From the NCBI RefSeq assembly GCF_013416325.1, contig NZ_JACCGK010000002.1:1-64000 (forward strand): a DNA stretch of 64,000 bases, in the 5' to 3' direction. Positions 60,179 to 64,000 of this stretch are shown here, piece after piece. Position numbers and translations under genes: made by a program. Positions within the stretch are counted from its first letter, which is position 1, and every line of letters starts with the position of its first letter. The notes under the pieces are model-generated. The model made no database searches. It was given only the letters and a program-made list of their open reading frames with translations, and was not told the DNA's origin. The stretch comes from Vreelandella sedimenti (GTDB lineage: Bacteria > Pseudomonadota > Gammaproteobacteria > Pseudomonadales > Halomonadaceae).

Positions 60179-60853
60179 TTACTTATCCACTATCTGCATG
60201 TATTCCATAAAATCGTCCGATGCATAGCCTAACCCGCAATTCGCATCAAACCGTTCATTGATACTGAAGAGGGTCATTTTATTGGCTTGTGCTGGTGACG
60301 TTGGAAAGAAGGCTCCACCTGGCTCACTGTGCATGAAAAAGTCTCCAAGCTTCGCCCCGCAATGTTGGCAGTGATTCATGAAGTATCTGGCTCCAGCTGT
60401 TTTGCTGTATGCCAACTTGAAGCACTCAGTGAATCGACGAATTTTTTTCACTACACGAGGAGAGAGATTATGAACGTTCGACACTGTGCTTCGAAGGCCG
60501 TAGCTTTGCCATTCGCCTAAATTCCTAGTGAGCGCGAATTCCTCTTCTTCGTCCTCAAAGTACTGAAAATCTTCATGTTCCTCGGGAAGTTTGAATGAGA
60601 AAACACGAGTCAGGGCCTTGCATTTCCAACAATCGGATACCGACTCCATCACGTAGTAGTAGGGCGATCTGACACAAAACTCAGGCTCGTGTTCTAGTTC
60701 GATGTCATCGGGTATCGGCAACCACCGTGCCAGCGGGCCGACTTCAGCCCCGTCAGGGATATACCACACCTTCGCCTGCGGATCCCATCGCGCGCCGAGA
60801 GACTTTGCTTCATCCTTTTGAGAAAACGGGACATCAAGATCAATTCTTGCCAT
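60179..60853 (-). CDS. DUF5710 domain protein with zinc-ribbon cysteines
   Basis: 224-residue hypothetical protein. Residues 3-37 match the DUF5710 pattern (LDVPFSQKDEAKSLGARWD then KVWYIPDG). Two Cys pairs, C75/C78 (CWKC) and C162/C165 (HCQHCG), suggest a zinc ribbon. An acidic stretch EDEEEEF lies at 100-106. No catalytic motif was recognised. Its ATG overlaps the end of the decayed response-regulator frame by one base (TGATG), probably by chance of the junction. Likely accessory and mobile-linked; function unknown. Confidence 0.65.
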   Translation of the reverse strand: MARIDLDVPFSQKDEAKSLGARWDPQAKVWYIPDGAEVGPLARWLPIPDDIELEHEPEFCVRSPYYYVMESVSDCWKCKALTRVFSFKLPEEHEDFQYFEDEEEEFALTRNLGEWQSYGLRSTVSNVHNLSPRVVKKIRRFTECFKLAYSKTAGARYFMNHCQHCGAKLGDFFMHSEPGGAFFPTSPAQANKMTLFSINERFDANCGLGYASDDFMEYMQIVDK

Positions 60854-61531
60854 CAACAATATCCATATCGATTTCCGAATCGAATGATCGTCTCATGTTT
60901 GTGCTCACGAATTGAAGATGCCCCGGCTTCGCTCAGCTTCCGGCGCAGCATTGGGATATGCGAGTCCAGCGTATTCGATTGCACCTCGTCATCGAAACCG
61001 AAAACTGCCTGCTCCAGCGACTCGCGCAGCACTGTTCTGCCGCGTCGCTTCATCAGTGCCGCGAGCACACGCAGTTCACGGCGTGGGAGTTCCATACGCA
61101 CTCCTGCCACCGTTACCTCCTCGTTCGAGAGATCGAAGACTAGGGAGCCCGCCTGGATCTCCTCACCGGCCAGATCGGCAGGGCGCCGCCGTATTGCGCG
61201 AATGCGCGCTAACATTTCGTCGAGTGAGAACGGCTTAATGAGGTAGTCATCGGCACCTTCATCAAGACCCGCGACACGGTCAGAAACTTCCCCGCGTGCG
61301 CTGAGCACGATGATAGGAAGGCCAGGACTGCTTGCACGCATCGCAGGAACGAGGGACAGCCCGTCACCGTCCGGCAGGGTGCGGTCTAGCAAGACCAGGT
61401 CGAAGGAAGCAAGCATCAACGCCTCGCGCGCGGCGGTCGGCATGGTCGACAACGAAGCGCTTCCGCTCCAACACAGCGCGCAACGTCTCAGCCAGCTGAA
61501 GCTCGTCCTCGACCAGTAAAATTCTCACCAT
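60853..61531 (-). pseudogene. Decayed OmpR-family response regulator
   Basis: A natural start at 61531 gives MVRILLVEDELQLAE and then VLERKRFVVDHAD. After this the frame shifts, and the receiver domain goes on (LVLLDRTLPDGDG with the phospho-Asp, LSARGEVSDR, IKPF) in the frame ending at 60853. The winged helix is normal up to RRKLSEAGA. Its last 20 or so residues (ending FGNRYGYC) do not match the usual TVRGVGY end, so the 3' part is replaced. No sensor kinase gene is nearby. Confidence 0.75.
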
Positions 61532-62098
61532 AGCACCTTATATCGACGCCGCCGAACGCTTGCCAGGGCGAGGACGGCTGTAAACGCCGAGCCTACTCAC
61601 ACTAGGTTGCGGCAACATTGCACCCCGGCAAGAAGCCGTTGCGGCCACCATTAGCGGCGTGCCTTCGAACATGCGCCCTTCCATCTCGTAGGCGATGTAG
61701 AACATGCGCGTCAGCACAGCATCCTGCCAGGCTTTTAGCAGCGACGGCGTGGAATAATGGAGAACTGCAGCACGATACGGTCGGCTTCAAGCAGCCGCGG
61801 GGGTGAGCTACTTGAGCGCGGCCGCGGTAAGATTCGCCTAATGCTAGCGGTAACCGGCACCGAAGCGGAGCGTAGGGAAACATAGCCCGCAAGGGATATG
61901 GCGCCCGATTGACCGTCTGGTTATGGGCCCGTTCACCCGTTGTTTTGTTTTGACCCCCGATACCGAATGCCGACTCCCTGATACTTTGCACCAACAGAAC
62001 CCATGGCGCTACGAACCAGAACACTGAATTTGCGGGTTTACCCGGCGGACTCGCCGGATGGCATGATTGGGTGCCTGTCCACCAACCGGCTTCGCTTC
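61532..62098. other. Gene-poor stretch with remnants
   Basis: No intact gene is supported. It contains the NAD(P)H oxidoreductase remnant (61633-61797). A region at about 61850-61930 has the inverted TAACC/GGTTA ends noted under rejected items. A long same-strand frame across it (61602-62489) is out of frame with the HxlR gene and resembles no protein. Confidence 0.55.
61633..61797 (-). pseudogene. NAD(P)H-dependent (quinone) oxidoreductase remnant
   Basis: On the minus strand one frame reads ADRIVLQF and, after a small deletion with frame shift, a second reads YSTPSLLKAWQDAVLTRMF, YIAYEMEGRMFEGTPLMVAATA. This is the middle of a flavodoxin-fold NAD(P)H oxidoreductase (KefF/YwrO/MdaB-like), where the normal sequence is QFPxYWYSTP. 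Both ends are missing. Such enzymes often lie next to HxlR regulators, as here. Confidence 0.6.
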
Positions 62099-62464
62099 CT
62101 ACCGGCTGGCTTTCCGGCGGTCCATCGCCGCGGCAATGTCCTCTTCGTGCTCTTCGCCCCAGCCACAAAGTGGCTCCATGGCCTGCACCAGACTCCTCCC
62201 GAAGGGCGTCAGCGAGTAGTCGACGCGCAGTGGGATCTCCCCATAGTCGGTTCGCTGGACGATGCCGTCGGACTCCAGCTCCTTCAACTGCTGGATCAAC
62301 ATTTTGTCGCTCACGCCCCGGACGCTTCGCTTGAGCTCGCCATAACGCGTCGGGCCTTTGTTTAAAAAGAACAGAATCAAAGGCTTCCACTTCCCGGAGA
62401 TCACGTGCAGCGTCGCATGCAGGCCGCAAATGAAACGTGGGTTTTCTGAGTTTTCTTTCGCCAT
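62099..62464 (-). CDS. HxlR family transcriptional regulator
   Basis: 121-residue winged-helix regulator. A Cys at residue 13 sits where many redox-sensing HxlR proteins have their single conserved Cys. It has the family core VISGKWKPLILFFL, RYGELKRSVRGVSDKMLIQQLKELE, and RVDYSLTPFGRSL. Divergent from the SDR gene with a 93-bp gap that holds an inverted repeat; it probably controls that gene and itself. Confidence 0.88.
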   Translation of the reverse strand: MAKENSENPRFICGLHATLHVISGKWKPLILFFLNKGPTRYGELKRSVRGVSDKMLIQQLKELESDGIVQRTDYGEIPLRVDYSLTPFGRSLVQAMEPLCGWGEEHEEDIAAAMDRRKASR

Positions 62465-62470
62465 AACGGA

Positions 62471-62508
62471 TACTTACCAAAAGGTGCATACTTGAACATT
62501 TGTAAGTA
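62471..62508. promoter_or_regulatory. Candidate HxlR operator
   Basis: TACTTAC (62471-62477) and GTAAGTA (62502-62508) form a perfect 7-bp inverted repeat in the HxlR-SDR gap, with an extra GCATACTTG between them. Likely operator for the divergent pair. Confidence 0.5.
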
Positions 62509-62557
62509 GGTATATACCGTAAAAGCGAACCGAGTCAATACACACGGAGACCCAACC

Positions 62558-63292
62558 ATGAGCCGGCTAAACGGTAAAATCGCACTGATCACAGGCGGAG
62601 CCAGCGGCATCGGCCTGGCCTCGGCCCAACGCCTCATCGACGATGGCGCCTTCGTCTTCATTGCCGGACGGCGCCAGGACGTCCTCGACAACGCGGCTGA
62701 GGCACTGGGATCCAGCGCCCGGGGCGTCCAGGTGGATGTGACAAAACCAGAGGATCTCGACCGCGTCTTCGAAACGATCCAGAAAGAAAAAGGACACCTG
62801 GACGTACTGGTGGCCAACGCGGGCGTCGGCGAATTCGCCAGCCTGGGACAGGTCACCGAGGAGCACTACGACTACATCTTCGACATCAACGTCAAAGGCA
62901 CCCTCTTCACCATCCAGAAGGCCCTGCCCCTGATGAGGAACGGCGGCTCCATCATCCTCACCGGTTCCACGGTCGGCAGCATGGGCACCCCCGCCATGAG
63001 CATCTACAGCGCCTCCAAGGCGGCCGTCCGAAACCTGGCGCGCAGTTGGGCCCATGATCTCAGGGGCACCGGCATTCGCGTGAACGTCATGTCTCCTGGC
63101 CCGACCAAAACAGACAAGCTGATGGAACTGCTCCCATCTGAAGCCCTGAGCGAGATGAAACGGACCGTACCGCTTGAGCGTCTGGGAGATCCCCAAGAAA
63201 CCGCAGGCGCGGTCGCGTTCCTGGCGTCCGACGATAGCAGCTTTATGACAGGGAGCGAGGTGTTCGTTGACGGGGGCTACGCGCAGGTTTAG
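62558..63292 (+). CDS. Short-chain dehydrogenase/reductase (SDR)
   Basis: Classical SDR, 244 residues. It has the cofactor loop TGGASGIG, NAGVG, the catalytic Ser in LTGSTVG, YSASK with the Tyr-Lys pair, and a C-terminal FMTGSEVFVDGGYAQV. R41-R42 after the second strand (AGRRQD) suggests NADP(H). The substrate is unknown. In an HxlR-controlled pair such enzymes are often induced by quinones or aldehydes (inference). Confidence 0.9.
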   Translation: MSRLNGKIALITGGASGIGLASAQRLIDDGAFVFIAGRRQDVLDNAAEALGSSARGVQVDVTKPEDLDRVFETIQKEKGHLDVLVANAGVGEFASLGQVTEEHYDYIFDINVKGTLFTIQKALPLMRNGGSIILTGSTVGSMGTPAMSIYSASKAAVRNLARSWAHDLRGTGIRVNVMSPGPTKTDKLMELLPSEALSEMKRTVPLERLGDPQETAGAVAFLASDDSSFMTGSEVFVDGGYAQV

Positions 63293-63805
63293 GGGCTAGG
63301 CGGGGAACGGGGGGTAATAGGGACAGGGTAACGTTTTCCTGTCTCTATTATTCTTCAAACATCAAACCAGAGAGCCAATCACCAGAACAGTTCTTTGGGA
63401 ATGCCTGTCCACCGCTCTTTGCTTCGTTCATTTTTTTGTAAGTGTGTCGATTTCCTCTAGGAGATACTTCTCTTTCTTCTAAGGAGGCATATTTGTTTGT
63501 CGGTGCCCGTCACTTTTTGTTTATAATCAATCGTCGACACCGCTATTGCAAAGGCTTCCATTTCGCCCTCTTAGTCCGGTTTCGAAATGCTTAACTGATA
63601 GGCATGACACCTAATTTCCATTAGGCTACATATCCAAAATTCACGCTCCTTCTGTATTTCCCGGCACTGCCACCTTGGGTCGTTACCTGTATTACTGCTT
63701 TTCTTATCCGTCTACCGAATTCGGCTTAGCAAAGAGTGCTTAATACGGCTGGTTATCTTAGTATGGGCTCTCAACGCCAACGTTGTCAGGTAAGTAGAAT
63801 CCACT
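63293..63805. other. Gap after the SDR gene with an inverted repeat
   Basis: No gene longer than about 30 codons is supported. A 14-bp inverted repeat (63314-63352) follows the SDR gene. On the minus strand a 27-codon frame at 63348-63431 (ending GDWLSGLMFEE) looks protein-like but has an in-frame stop upstream, so it may be the tail of a lost gene. Confidence 0.5.
63314..63352. repeat. Inverted repeat, terminator- or REP-like
   Basis: GTAATAGGGACAGG (63314) pairs with CCTGTCTCTATTAT (63339-63352) with a few G-T or mismatched positions, around GTAACGTTTT. The GGGACAG/CTGTC form resembles palindromes found with REP-associated transposases (impression only). It could also terminate the SDR transcript. 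Confidence 0.55.
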
Positions 63806-63982
63806 ATGGATAAGAAGGCTCTCAGTAAGCGCAATATTTGCACTCTTTTCCTTACTCCTGCGAGGACGCAGACCGGGTGCGATATGCAGATGCGGGTAGA
63901 CGTAACGTTAACGCTGGGCGGGTTAGCTGCTCAGCTATCTCAGCAATTAACTGATTGCAGGCAACAGCCATCACCTGGGTGA
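63806..63982 (+). pseudogene. Type I restriction HsdR-like N-terminal remnant
   Basis: A 58-codon frame begins MDKKALSKRNICTLFLTPA, very like the start of EcoR124-type HsdR/DEAD-box restriction subunits (typically KKALSERDICTKFITPAL). Then TGCDMQMRVDVTLTLGG replaces GWD..QxREEVxxTxGR. Homology stops after about 35 residues and the frame ends at 63980. No HsdM or HsdS is seen, so this is a fragment. Confidence 0.5.
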
Positions 63983-63986
63983 TGGC
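63967..63986. repeat. Perfect hairpin GCCATCACC/GGTGATGGC
   Basis: 9-bp perfect arms around a 2-base centre at the right edge of the window. No U-run is visible within the window. Confidence 0.6.
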
Positions 63987-64000
63987 ATCGTTGCACGGGA

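Noticed and set aside
61850..61930. Possible integron attC-like site (TAACC ... GGTTA inverted ends)
   Set aside because: The ends do not fit the RYYYAAC/GTTRRRY core sites and the internal arms do not pair convincingly. No integrase or cassette array is present.
61602..62489. 295-codon leftward frame across the oxidoreductase remnant and the HxlR gene
   Set aside because: It runs out of frame through the well-recognised HxlR gene on the same strand. Composition is Arg/Pro-rich shadow and no domain is visible.

Overview
This window looks like a chromosomal segment of a Halomonas/Vreelandella-type gammaproteobacterium (Halomonadaceae). That call rests on gene content and order: dksA-gluQ-cbrX-cbrA-cbrB-[CrcZ-like RNA]-pcnB-folK-panB-panC as in pseudomonads, rimP-nusA-infB-rbfA-truB-rpsO-pnp, dapB-carA-carB-greA, grpE-dnaK-dnaJ, and ssrA next to smpB. 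The genus is an inference; family-level placement is fairly safe. Roughly the first 60 kb is dense core genome. The last 4 kb is an accessory patch of gene remnants directly downstream of the tmRNA gene.

Layout. 1-8.3 kb: tyrS, anmK, pilT, then a rightward run yggS-proC-yggT-metX-metW-DUF4426. 8.3-8.5 kb: a nested palindromic (cloverleaf) intergenic element. 8.5-11 kb: sfsA and an aminotransferase (leftward), dksA (rightward). 11-21.7 kb: gluQ, the 58-residue CbrX-like protein, the CbrA/CbrB two-component system, a sigma-54-driven CrcZ-like decoy RNA, pcnB, folK and the pantothenate genes panB, panC, panD. 21.8-24.2 kb: a thiolase and an MFS exporter. 24.4-33.2 kb (leftward): the transcription/translation cluster rimP-nusA-infB-rbfA-truB-rpsO-pnp. 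33.5-37.4 kb: initiator tRNA-Met, tRNA-Leu(GAG), secG, tpiA, glmM, folP. 37.5-47.1 kb: ftsH, rlmE, yhbY, greA, carB, carA, dapB. 47.2-51.1 kb: a DUF2218 gene, an iron/siderophore-type ABC transporter whose binding-protein gene is broken, and an EamA transporter. 51.2-60.1 kb: dnaJ, dnaK, grpE with two heat-shock promoters, recN with an SOS-box-like site, fur, bamE, rnfH, ratA, smpB and tmRNA. 60.1-64 kb: a DUF5710/zinc-ribbon gene, a decayed response regulator, an oxidoreductase remnant, a divergent HxlR regulator/SDR pair, and an HsdR-like N-terminal remnant.

How it fits together. CbrA/CbrB should switch on the CrcZ-like RNA through the sigma-54 promoter at 16757. The RNA carries six A-rich AAnAAnAA-type tracts that would titrate Hfq and so relieve carbon catabolite repression. 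I regard this as the best-supported regulatory unit in the window that ordinary gene calling would miss. A second theme is that many intergenic gaps carry short, degenerate tandem repeats (13-24 bp units, different sequence in each gap), which core-gene annotation does not explain.
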